Position numbers and translations under genes: made by a program | Part shown: positions 14,244-22,275 of the stretch, piece by piece | How the letters are laid out: each line of letters starts with the position of its first letter | Position numbering within the stretch: the first letter of the stretch is position 1 | Notes under the pieces: generated by a model | Seen by the model: the letters and a program-made list of their open reading frames with translations, nothing else | Told to the model about the DNA's origin: nothing | Database searches by the model: none | Assembly: GCA_910587555.1 (NCBI GenBank) | Contig: CAJULV010000050.1 | Location: 1-31,109 of the forward strand | DNA from: an uncultured Acetatifactor sp. | GTDB taxonomy: Bacteria; Bacillota; Clostridia; Lachnospirales; Lachnospiraceae | Direction: 5' to 3' | DNA: 31,109 nt

Positions 14244-14340
14244 CCGGTGTACCGGCACTGTGTATCAGGTTATCCTGTTTCCACTCATGTGCCGATATAT
14301 CGATGTTACACTGTCAGGCTTTGCGGTCCCGGTGGGCCGC
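14244..14340 (-). promoter_or_regulatory. Structured leader of the major pilin mRNA
   Basis: In the 166-bp gap before the pilin the minus-strand RNA can form several stems. GCGG/CCGC with inner CCC/GGG lies at 14340-14323. CGGCAC/GTGCCG (14294-14289 with 14258-14253) encloses a CAGG-ATAA-CCTG hairpin at 14277-14266. CCGG-TACA-CCGG lies at 14255-14244, overlapping and competing with the CGGCAC stem. GCAAAGCC at 14324-14317 recalls the core of c-di-GMP-I riboswitches, but the other conserved parts are missing. No class is assigned. Confidence 0.45.
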
Positions 14341-14358
14341 CAAAAATGAAACATTTTC

Positions 14359-17300
14359 TTAGGCTCTCCGACACCCCCTCACTTTCTTATTTTTGATTCT
14401 ATATAAGATCAGCACTGCTGCACACATCATCAGCATACCGCCAATCGAATACCAATAGATTCCTTCGCCGCCTGTGGACGGAAGCGCATAAACCGGGCTG
14501 TTTTCAAAATAAAATGCCTGTTTATTGCCTACATTTACTCCGGTCACCTCACCCATATCCGTTGCTGTAACGGTACAAATCAAACCATCCTTCACCGTAA
14601 TCGTCCAGACCGCATCGCTGCGTCCATAACCGGCCGGTGCATCCGTTTCGCTGAGGCTGTATCCGCCGTCCGGAAGCATCTCCAGGGAAACCGTTTCCTC
14701 TCCATCCTTCCACTCCATTCTTCCGTCTGCTCCCGATGTTCCGACCCAGTTGACGTTTGTTCCGGTCAGTGTAAATACGGCACCCTGGAGCATCAGGTCA
14801 GGGCTGCTGGAACTTCTTTTGACAATCTGTGTCTGAAGTACGTTGCGGATTGTAAATTCTGTCGGTCCGGAAGAAGCGCTCTCTCCGTCCCCGGTTCCCG
14901 CTGTCTGTTCGAGAACCGGTTCAACGATGGTCGTGTATCCCGGAACCGGTGTCTCTACCACCTTATATTCATTTCCCGCCGGAAGATTGTCTATGGTAAG
15001 CTGCCAATTTGTCTCTTCTGATATCGTATATACAGCGGTTTGATGATTCTCATCGGTAAAATCTGCCCATGCCGTATCATCCGTACTGTCTTTTGCTCTG
15101 AACTTCAGTGTAAATGTGATTTCAGCAGGACGTGTATCCAATTCGTTATTTCCGTCTACCCATTCCTTTATCACCTTTACAGATGTATTCATTTTTGTAT
15201 TGTAGATAACATTCGCCGGCTTTTCATCTGCCCCTGTTTCATCCCCGATTTCGAATTTCTCACCTGCCGCCTTCGTATAATCCGTATGAATCATATCAAC
15301 AGGGTTGTCAGGATTCTGATCCAGCCATCGTTCTTCTTCCGGCAATTGCTTATCTTCCGTATAACAAAGTGCAAGCGCTCCGATTGATTCGTTTATTTCC
15401 TCATATCCTTCCGGAGCCTGTATCTCTGTCACCGTATAACTTCCCCACGGCAACCCTGTAAAGCGCACAATTCCTTTCTCATCTGATTCCGCTGTGCCAA
15501 GTGATTTTCCCTCGGCATCTTTCACCTCAAATCCTGCACCAGGCAGGACACCCAAGTCATTTCCGTTCTCGTCCTGTGCTCTCTTCAAAAGTGTAAAATC
15601 ATAGAGAAGGCCTCGAACATAAGGTTTCTGAAAAGTTACTGTCCCCTTATCAGAAGTCAGAACAGCGCTCTGATTCACTTCGTAGCTTTCCGGCTCCGTT
15701 ACCGTACTGTCCATATTATCCGCACAGCTGTGAAACTCCGGCGCTTCCACCTTTAACCTGACTTTGTAAAGCAGTTCTGCCACATTGAGGCTCCAGGTTG
15801 TCTCCTTGGTCTTTCCATCCACCTTCTCCGTCGTCTTCTCAACTGCAGCTTTCTCTTTCGGTGCAGGTGTCCAGGTCAGAACGCCGTTCACACAGGAAGG
15901 ATGGTTATCTGCAAGGTAATCCCCTGCTACAATTCCCTGGAACTCTATATAAGGTCCCATGGTATCTGTCACTGTGCCCAACATAACTTTCGTTGTAATA
16001 TCCTGGCGGATTGCATCCTCTGCCTCTTTAGTCAGCCTGATTGTATTTGTTGTACCTTTGTTGACACTTATTCCCATCAATACATAATTTCCTTGGGCTG
16101 TTTTCAAAAAGAACGTCACATTATTTCCCTGACTCCAGTATATCCGCATCTTATCCGCCACAACATTGCCGTTGCTGTCCAGAATCGTAAATAAAGCACT
16201 AAATCCCTTCTCCTGGGGAGTAGTTGTTACTTTAACACTCATATTTCCTTCCATCGAAGGAACGATATCCCCAACCTTATACGAATGGTCACTGTTGGAG
16301 GTAGTCGCTTGATAAGCAGCCATACTAAAATAGCTTTCAAACACCGATTTCACATCTATTGACAGATATACCAGGAATTCATTTTCCACATCGGTGGGTA
16401 TTACGTTTTTCTGATATCGAATATCGTTTAATACCGGATCTGATTTTAAGGGTTCCTTATTAGCAGAGCCATTACCCTCGTACCTTTCGTCTACGATCTG
16501 CCAACCGTTTTTACCTTCCGGAAGTATGACCTGATCCATGATACTTGGTACATCCATCTTTTCTCCTGTGCCTGGTTTAAACTGAATTCCTTTATCATTC
16601 CACGACAGCACAAACATGGAAAAGCTCTCTGTCACAAACTCCACCTTGCAGACTTCCTGCTGTTCGGTCTTCTCTATCGCCTGAATCTGATCTGTCTCCG
16701 TCATGTCGACGATCTGCTCCACTTCCCCCTGGCCGTCTTCTTCCAGGTGCATGATCGTCACCTCAATCTGCTCCTCTTCGGATGCGGTTCCGTCTTCTCC
16801 CCCCATCTCTGCATTGTCAGCAGCCTGCTCTGTGTCGTTCACTGTATTTTCGTCAATTGCGGAGGTATCTTCCGCAGGCGGTACTTCCGTGCCTACAGCC
16901 ATGTCTTCTGCGGAAGAAGCTTCTGTCTGGATGCCTTCCGCAGGCGGTACTTCCGTGCCTGCAGCCGCGTCTGCTTCCGGCAGCCCAAGTTCCTGGCTTA
17001 CCAAGGCATAGACTGTAGCATCGATTTGCACCATGGCCATGGGCTGCTTATATTCCATGGTAACCTTCACTTTACCGCCGGGTTCTATCTCCACGCCGTC
17101 TTTTCCGATCAGGGAAATGTCATATGCCAGGAAACCCGCAACCGCATACCTTTCGTCCGCAGCCTTTTCCATCAGCCTTCTGGCTACTTCCTGATACTGC
17201 TCTGCCGTCTCCGCGTCCTCCGCCCTGATGGGTGTAATGCTGAGCGTGGTTCCCTCCGGAATGGCATCCCTGTCAACTGCCGTGACGGTAATCTTTACCT

Positions 17301-19674
17301 GCTCATCCTCATAGATATAAGGTTTACTGGTATCCCACGTCCATGTGATTGTAAAAATGGAGAAGCCGCCTGTCACAAACTCCGCATTCTGGATTTTCTG
17401 CTCTTCCGTAGTTTCCAGGGCCGTAACCTTGTTTTGTTCCGCCATATCCACTACATTGACGCTTCCTGTCTCATCCTCTTCCAGATGCATCACCGTTACG
17501 TTAAGTTCCGCCTCTGCAGCACTGCCTTCCGCCTGGGCGTCTCCTCCGGAAACGTCCTCACCGTCAATCGCATAGGCTGCCGCGCCCACTTCCGCCGGAA
17601 TCTTTGCTTCCTTATAATTCATGGTGACTTTTACTTCACCCTTCGGCTCTATCTTGTTTCCCTCTCCATCCACAAAGGAGATATCATAGGCAAGGAAGCC
17701 CGCGATAGCATATTCTTCATTCTCAGCCTTCTCCATCAGCTTCTCGGCTACCTGCTGATACTGCTCGCCGGTTTCCTCCGAAGCAATGACCGGTATGACC
17801 TTCAGCTTCGCATTCTCCGGGAGAATCCCTTCGGCCATGGGCACAACACGGATTACAACATCGTCGTCTTCGTAAACATACTCCCCTGTCTCCTGGTTCA
17901 TCTCCCCGAACCATGCAATCGCAAGGGTAGAACTGTCGCTGAGCCTGGTCTCTACCTTCTCCACATCGGCGTCCTGGGTGGTATCCACTACCGCATCCTG
18001 CACTTCGGCAGTGCGTCCTTCCCCGGTCTCCTTCATATCCAGCACATCCACGCTTTCAATCTGTGTGTTTTCATCTGAGATAATCTCCTCCGGCAAAGCC
18101 CCCTGCGGGAATTCCAAAATGACATTGACGTCTCCGTTCAGCTCCACTTCCTCGGTTTCACCGTTTTCGTTTTGTGTATGGAAGCTGATGTCATATGCCA
18201 GAAAATGTTTGATTTCCCTGGTCTCGTCATCCTCTACGGACGCTTCCAGCCCCTGCAGGATTTCATCATAGACGGCATTCAGCGCTTCCGCCTCTGCCCT
18301 TTCTTCTTCGTTTTCCAGGCTGTCCAGCGCTTCCGCCTCCGCCTTTACCACCGGTGTCACCGACAACTCCGCACCTGCGGGTATGATTCCCTCTTCGGCA
18401 GCGCTGACCGTAATGGTAACGTCGCCTGCCGTGGCGGTAAGCTCCGTCACCGGTGCCGCCTGAAAGCATTCGTCACCGTGTACATGTTCTGTCAGCTCCT
18501 GTTTGCCGCAGGCCAGTATGCCATCTGTATAACAGGCTTCCGCATGTGTATGCATTTCCAACTTGCCGCAGGTTGCAATCTGTCTGGCTTCATAACACGC
18601 CTCCGTATGGATATGGACATTGTCCGTTTCTTCCTTCTCACACTTCAGCGTCCTGTTCTGGTTATAGCATTCATTTGCATGTATATGCTCTTCCTTTTCA
18701 CAGACCATGCGGCGGTTCTCCGTACACTCATTGATTCCGTCGTCTTCGGCAGGCTCGGGGTTTTCGGCCGGAGCTTCGCTCTGGGTTTCTTCCGCATTTC
18801 CTGCAGGAGCCTCGCTTTGGGCCGTATCTTCGTCCTGGGCTTCATCTGTGCCTTCAGCGGAAGCCCTGTTTTGACCCGCATTATCTGCCGATTCGCTATT
18901 GCCTGTTCCTTCCGTGCTTTCGACAGATATGTTATTGTCTGTTTCTTCTGTACTTTCGGCAGAGTCCTCACGCTGTGTCGCTTCCGAGCCTTCCGCAGAG
19001 CCGTCACTCTCGTCGGCACTTTCGGCAGGCGCCTCGTTCCGGGATGTATCCGCATTTTCGGCAGATGTTTCACTTCCGGATGCATCGGCGTTCCCGGCGG
19101 GACCATCATCCTGAACTGTGTCCGTGCTTTCTGCAGGTGTCTCGCTTTCGGTGCCCTTTTCAGCCTCCGGAACTTCCTCTCCCTCGGGAATCAGTTCATA
19201 GCAGTTTTCATCATGTACATGCTCTTCCTTTTCGCAGACCATATCCAGCAATTCAATTTCATAGCACTCGTCCGTATGCTGATGTCCCGCATTCTGCTCC
19301 ATCCCGCAGACCGGAACCTGCTCCGTACCGTAACAGGAATCGTCATGCACATGGGTTTCTGTCTCAGGCAGCGGACAGACCAGGCTGCCTTCTCCGTCAT
19401 AGCAGCCCTCCTGGTGTACATGCACACAGTAATCCGCATAACCGCATACAAGCTCGCCTGCCTCGTCACAGCATTCATCGCCGTGTACATGATTTTCATA
19501 CACACAGGCAAGAACCCGGTCCGCACCTGTCAGTGCGCTCCCATGCCTTGTCAGCACGCCGAAGGTTCCCGATGTGACTACCAGCGCAAGGCAAAGGACA
19601 ACTGCAATCCACCGTCTGGTGTTGCGTCTTTTCTGTAAAAATTTTGCAGCTTGGCTAAATACTATATTTCCCAT
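14359..19674 (-). CDS. Giant LPSTG adhesin with His/Cys repeats and Cna-B domains
   Basis: A 1771-residue surface protein counted from ATG 19674 (GGAAGGGAG upstream). Order: cytoplasmic basic segment and membrane span or signal (about 20-45); five HxHxxxC motifs, each with flanking Cys (57-159); a Glu/Ser/Ala-rich linker (about 163-320) with imperfect repeats; four more HxHxxxC motifs (about 325-403); three related modules of about 150-220 residues, each containing FLAYDIS; an adhesin-like region; Cna-B modules with E-boxes YTVTEIQAPEGY and YSLSETDAPAGY; then LPSTGG (1731), a membrane span and a basic tail. The likely role is a tip or accessory adhesin attached by the class C sortases downstream. 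Metal binding by the Cys/His repeats is inferred. It opens the pilin part of the operon, 78 bp after the signal peptidase. Confidence 0.88.
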   Translation of the reverse strand: MGNIVFSQAAKFLQKRRNTRRWIAVVLCLALVVTSGTFGVLTRHGSALTGADRVLACVYENHVHGDECCDEAGELVCGYADYCVHVHQEGCYDGEGSLVCPLPETETHVHDDSCYGTEQVPVCGMEQNAGHQHTDECYEIELLDMVCEKEEHVHDENCYELIPEGEEVPEAEKGTESETPAESTDTVQDDGPAGNADASGSETSAENADTSRNEAPAESADESDGSAEGSEATQREDSAESTEETDNNISVESTEGTGNSESADNAGQNRASAEGTDEAQDEDTAQSEAPAGNAEETQSEAPAENPEPAEDDGINECTENRRMVCEKEEHIHANECYNQNRTLKCEKEETDNVHIHTEACYEARQIATCGKLEMHTHAEACYTDGILACGKQELTEHVHGDECFQAAPVTELTATAGDVTITVSAAEEGIIPAGAELSVTPVVKAEAEALDSLENEEERAEAEALNAVYDEILQGLEASVEDDETREIKHFLAYDISFHTQNENGETEEVELNGDVNVILEFPQGALPEEIISDENTQIESVDVLDMKETGEGRTAEVQDAVVDTTQDADVEKVETRLSDSSTLAIAWFGEMNQETGEYVYEDDDVVIRVVPMAEGILPENAKLKVIPVIASEETGEQYQQVAEKLMEKAENEEYAIAGFLAYDISFVDGEGNKIEPKGEVKVTMNYKEAKIPAEVGAAAYAIDGEDVSGGDAQAEGSAAEAELNVTVMHLEEDETGSVNVVDMAEQNKVTALETTEEQKIQNAEFVTGGFSIFTITWTWDTSKPYIYEDEQVKITVTAVDRDAIPEGTTLSITPIRAEDAETAEQYQEVARRLMEKAADERYAVAGFLAYDISLIGKDGVEIEPGGKVKVTMEYKQPMAMVQIDATVYALVSQELGLPEADAAAGTEVPPAEGIQTEASSAEDMAVGTEVPPAEDTSAIDENTVNDTEQAADNAEMGGEDGTASEEEQIEVTIMHLEEDGQGEVEQIVDMTETDQIQAIEKTEQQEVCKVEFVTESFSMFVLSWNDKGIQFKPGTGEKMDVPSIMDQVILPEGKNGWQIVDERYEGNGSANKEPLKSDPVLNDIRYQKNVIPTDVENEFLVYLSIDVKSVFESYFSMAAYQATTSNSDHSYKVGDIVPSMEGNMSVKVTTTPQEKGFSALFTILDSNGNVVADKMRIYWSQGNNVTFFLKTAQGNYVLMGISVNKGTTNTIRLTKEAEDAIRQDITTKVMLGTVTDTMGPYIEFQGIVAGDYLADNHPSCVNGVLTWTPAPKEKAAVEKTTEKVDGKTKETTWSLNVAELLYKVRLKVEAPEFHSCADNMDSTVTEPESYEVNQSAVLTSDKGTVTFQKPYVRGLLYDFTLLKRAQDENGNDLGVLPGAGFEVKDAEGKSLGTAESDEKGIVRFTGLPWGSYTVTEIQAPEGYEEINESIGALALCYTEDKQLPEEERWLDQNPDNPVDMIHTDYTKAAGEKFEIGDETGADEKPANVIYNTKMNTSVKVIKEWVDGNNELDTRPAEITFTLKFRAKDSTDDTAWADFTDENHQTAVYTISEETNWQLTIDNLPAGNEYKVVETPVPGYTTIVEPVLEQTAGTGDGESASSGPTEFTIRNVLQTQIVKRSSSSPDLMLQGAVFTLTGTNVNWVGTSGADGRMEWKDGEETVSLEMLPDGGYSLSETDAPAGYGRSDAVWTITVKDGLICTVTATDMGEVTGVNVGNKQAFYFENSPVYALPSTGGEGIYWYSIGGMLMMCAAVLILYRIKNKKVRGCRRA
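16870..16960 (-). repeat. Internal 25-bp direct repeat in the adhesin gene
   Basis: An identical 25-bp sequence occurs at 16870-16894 and 16936-16960, 66 bp apart and in frame. It encodes the duplicated GTEVPPAE peptide in the linker of the third repeated module. It is a likely site of slippage or recombination. Confidence 0.8.
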
Positions 19675-19752
19675 GTTGCTGTCTCCCTTCCTGAACTCTT
19701 TCTCTCTATCTACATCTCTGTCCAAACAAAGAGTATCTGTCCTGTCATAAAA

Positions 19753-20334
19753 TCACTCCACCGTCCCCAGCTCCCTCATCGGCCAGATGCGGAAAATAAC
19801 TTTGCCTATAATCTCATTGTCGTCAATGCATCCGATGACCGCGCTTCTGGAATCTATGGAAACCGTCCGGTGATCTCCCATCACAAAGTTCTCTCCCTCC
19901 GGTACCCTGCACGGAAGTTCCGTGCTGCAGCTTCCCAGTGCTTTCTCTGTGATGTATGTTTCCTCCAGCGGGCTGCCGTTCACGAAGACATTTCCGTCTT
20001 CGTCAATATCCACCTCGTCGCCGCCTGTGGCGATAACCCGCTTTACCAGGATGTCCTCCTCGTATCTGCATGCGATGATATCGCCTTTTCCAAAGGCAAC
20101 GTCATCCATCACAATCACCAGGTCTCCCTCCCGGAGCGTATCCGCCATGGAACTTCCGTCTATCCGGAATATCTGTATAAACAGGCTTGCGGTAACGGCG
20201 GCGGCCGCAGATACCGTAACCAGTATCCCCATGGTGATAAACACTGCCCGGATGATATCATGTTTTCTCACTGCCTTCTGAAACTGGGTTTCCAGAACCT
20301 GCCTTGACGGAATCCTGTCGTCAACCCTGGCCAT
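19753..20334 (-). CDS. lepB: Signal peptidase I (Ser/Lys, LepB-type)
   Basis: A 193-residue type I signal peptidase, counted from ATG 20334 with GGGAGG just upstream; the longer frame overlaps the previous gene too far. One membrane span (about 27-50) is followed by Ser62 in DGSSMADTL, the base Lys98 in DILVKRVIA and the late box FVMGDHR. It cleaves signal peptides of exported proteins at the membrane. It overlaps the coiled-coil gene by 14 bp and precedes the giant adhesin by 78 bp, so it is probably dedicated to pilin precursors. The locus thus has one bacterial-type peptidase at its start and one SipW-type at its end. Confidence 0.92.
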   Translation of the reverse strand: MARVDDRIPSRQVLETQFQKAVRKHDIIRAVFITMGILVTVSAAAAVTASLFIQIFRIDGSSMADTLREGDLVIVMDDVAFGKGDIIACRYEEDILVKRVIATGGDEVDIDEDGNVFVNGSPLEETYITEKALGSCSTELPCRVPEGENFVMGDHRTVSIDSRSAVIGCIDDNEIIGKVIFRIWPMRELGTVE

Positions 20335-20782
20335 CTGGTTCTGCCTCCCGCAGCGGGCTACGGTTTCGGCGGGAATCCCTGTACTTCTGTTCCGCGGCCA
20401 TCTGCAGTAACCGTATGTTCTCCATGTAGCGGTCCGCCGCATCCTGGGCCGCTTCGAAAATACCGCTGAGCTTCAGCGCCGCCTCGGCAATGGATCCCGC
20501 CTCGTCCAGTTCAATCCGCCTGGAGGAACGTTCCTGATCAAGCGTCTCCCGAAGCGTACCAATCTCTCTGTCCTTGTCATCCAGGCGCCCTTTCAGCTTC
20601 TCAAGCTGGGCATCCTTCTCGTTCAGCTTATCCTTGAGACGATTCAATGTCTTCTCCTGGCTGGTGATGCGGCTCATCATGGCGCTCACCTTTCGCTCAA
20701 GCCTTTCGTCTTCCTGAATCTGTGAGAGGAGCAGCTCCAAAAGGTCGCGACGCCTCAGCTTTGAAAATTCCCTCTCTGTCAT
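20321..20782 (-). CDS. Coiled-coil protein at the head of the fibre operon
   Basis: A 153-residue cytoplasmic protein of unknown function. A basic start (MTEREFSKLRRRDLLELL) leads into a long heptad-patterned helix (about 25-100, with repeated Leu/Glu/Lys) and a second helix (about 105-140, SIAEAALKLSGIFEAAQDAADRY). No membrane span is seen. The signal peptidase start lies within its last codons, so it is translationally coupled to export of the pilins. It may act as a scaffold; I do not recognise a named family. It is preceded by the promoter region at 20880-20910. Confidence 0.75.
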   Translation of the reverse strand: MTEREFSKLRRRDLLELLLSQIQEDERLERKVSAMMSRITSQEKTLNRLKDKLNEKDAQLEKLKGRLDDKDREIGTLRETLDQERSSRRIELDEAGSIAEAALKLSGIFEAAQDAADRYMENIRLLQMAAEQKYRDSRRNRSPLREAEPDGQG

Positions 20783-20879
20783 ATCCTATCGCTCCCTGCG
20801 CTCTCCTTTTAACTCTCCGATTCTCGGGCTGTCCGGTGTGGGGGGATGGGTTTGCTCCCTCTCCCTGTTGTTTGAGTTT

Positions 20880-20902
20880 ATTATAGCAGTTGATACGTCA
20901 AC
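20880..20902 (-). promoter_or_regulatory. Probable fibre-operon promoter with overlapping palindrome
   Basis: On the minus strand TATAAT (20885-20880) precedes the coiled-coil gene by about 100 bp. A hyphenated palindrome GTTGA-CGTA-TCAAC (20902-20889) sits directly upstream of the -10 box where a -35 box would be read. No consensus -35 exists at 17 bp. This suggests a regulated promoter with an operator or activator site. The rest of 20783-21117 holds only this site, a terminator and no gene. Confidence 0.4.
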
Positions 20903-20974
20903 AAAACCGTCAAAGAATTGTGGAAAAACAGGATTTTTCAGGTTGATTATTTGATTTTTTATACGAGAAGGTAC

Positions 20975-21002
20975 AAAAAAAGACCGCCGAAGAAGCTTCG
21001 GC
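20975..21002 (-). terminator. Terminator after the phosphodiesterase/RdgB operon
   Basis: GCCGAAG and CTTCGGC (20986-20992 with 20996-21002) form a 7-bp stem with a 3-nt loop. On the minus strand it is followed by GGTC and a run of seven T. It separates the housekeeping genes from the fibre locus. Confidence 0.85.
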
Positions 21003-21117
21003 AGCCTGTGTGGTACCTGGACAAGTTCACTGCGGAAAACGGGAAATCCGCGTAACCGACAAAATGATATCAGATGATAACGAAAGAAAATCAGACAGGG
21101 AAACGGGACATGTTTCC

Positions 21118-21591
21118 TCACAAATACGCAACCTCAAACCGGACCTCCTCATCCTCCGCCTCCATCACTATGTAAGACGGCCTGCGCCCTTCCTGCCTGG
21201 GATAGGAAAGGCTGCCCGGGTTCACCGCGATTACGCCGCTTTTCCTGTCCACCACCGGCTTATGGGTATGTCCGTAGATTACAATGTCCATCCCTCTGGC
21301 TGCGGCCTCGCGTTTGAGTACTTCGTTCCCCATGGAGACGTAATAGTTGTGCCCGTGGGTCACCCATACCTTATAGGAGCCTATCTTCAGCTCCAGTTCC
21401 TTGGGCAGATATGAAAAGAAGTCATTATTGCCCAGAATGATCTGTACGGGACATTCCGTCGCCGCTGTCAGCACATATTCGCTTCCCTCGGCGTCGCCGC
21501 AGTGTATTACCAGGTCAGGCTTTACCAGCGCGAGAGCCTTGAAATAATTTTCGTTTTTCCTGTGAGTGTCGCTGACAATCAGTACTTTCAT
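21118..21591 (-). CDS. YfcE/MJ0936-type metallophosphodiesterase
   Basis: A 157-residue cytoplasmic phosphodiesterase of the calcineurin-like superfamily. All metal-binding motifs are visible in order: SDTH (residues 7-10), HCGDAEG, GNND, THGH and YGHTHKP. Family members hydrolyse phosphodiesters with two metal ions; the physiological substrate is not settled. The length matches the family. Its ATG overlaps the stop of the RdgB gene by 4 bp, a pairing common in Clostridia. Confidence 0.93.
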   Translation of the reverse strand: MKVLIVSDTHRKNENYFKALALVKPDLVIHCGDAEGSEYVLTAATECPVQIILGNNDFFSYLPKELELKIGSYKVWVTHGHNYYVSMGNEVLKREAAARGMDIVIYGHTHKPVVDRKSGVIAVNPGSLSYPRQEGRRPSYIVMEAEDEEVRFEVAYL

Positions 21592-22181
21592 AGCTTTTTC
21601 AATTCCTCTTTCATAAGTCTAAGCGCCTTTCCTCTGTGGCTGACCAGGTTTTTCTCTTCTTCCGTCAGCTCCGCCGTCGTCTTTCCCAGTTCCGGCACAT
21701 AGAAAATGGGGTCATATCCGAAGCCGCCTTCCCCCTTCTCCTCGTAGCCAATCCTGCCCTCGATTGCCGCCCTGACAGCCAGCTCCCTGCCGTCCGGCAG
21801 GACCGCCGCTATGGCGCACACGAACCTTGCAGTACGCTTTTCCTCCGGCACCCCCTCCAGACGACCGATGAGATTTGCGTTTTTAATGCGGTAGGATGTG
21901 TCCTCCCCCATATATCTGGCGGAGTATATTCCCGGCTCCCGGTTCAGAAAATCCACCTCCAGGCCGGAATCATCCGCCATGACAATTCCGTCCGCCCCGG
22001 CTGCGGCCACCGCCCTCGCTTTGATCAGGGCGTTCTCCTCGTAGGTTTTGCCGTCCTCCGCCGCTTCGGCCCGGATGCCCGCCTCCTTCATGGAGAGTAC
22101 CTCCGGATATGTATCGGCGAGAATCGACCTGATTTCCCGCATCTTGCCTTCATTGCCTGTAGCAAATATCACTCGTTCCAT
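21588..22181 (-). CDS. rdgB: XTP/dITP diphosphatase (RdgB/HAM1)
   Basis: A 197-residue nucleotide house-cleaning enzyme that hydrolyses dITP, XTP and ITP to monophosphates and keeps deaminated purines out of DNA. Visible signatures are FATGNEGKMREI (residues 6-17), MADDSGLEVDFL, GFGYDPIF and the C-terminal SHRGKAL. The length is typical. It starts with a clear ATG about 95 bp downstream of the methyltransferase gene, and a TATAAT-like box in that gap suggests its own promoter. It is coupled to the phosphodiesterase gene downstream. Confidence 0.95.
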   Translation of the reverse strand: MERVIFATGNEGKMREIRSILADTYPEVLSMKEAGIRAEAAEDGKTYEENALIKARAVAAAGADGIVMADDSGLEVDFLNREPGIYSARYMGEDTSYRIKNANLIGRLEGVPEEKRTARFVCAIAAVLPDGRELAVRAAIEGRIGYEEKGEGGFGYDPIFYVPELGKTTAELTEEEKNLVSHRGKALRLMKEELKKL

Positions 22182-22275
22182 TTACCTTTTTTCCTTTTCC
22201 TTCTATATTATAGTGCGATAACACGCCCGCACACAGCAAAACAAAAAGCCGCGCGCAGGAAAGTGGATGCCGCCC

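Noticed and set aside
14193..14358. c-di-GMP-I riboswitch before the major pilin
   Set aside because: Only the GCAAAGCC element is present. The partner GGCAAACC-like segment, the tetraloop receptor layout and the 3' half of the aptamer could not be found in order.
16747..19638. Long plus-strand frames of 443 and 488 codons
   Set aside because: They are shadows of the giant adhesin gene, with cysteine- and histidine-rich antisense composition.
20786..21121. 111-codon open frame before the coiled-coil gene
   Set aside because: It runs through the terminator and promoter region, has no ribosome site and no recognisable protein pattern.
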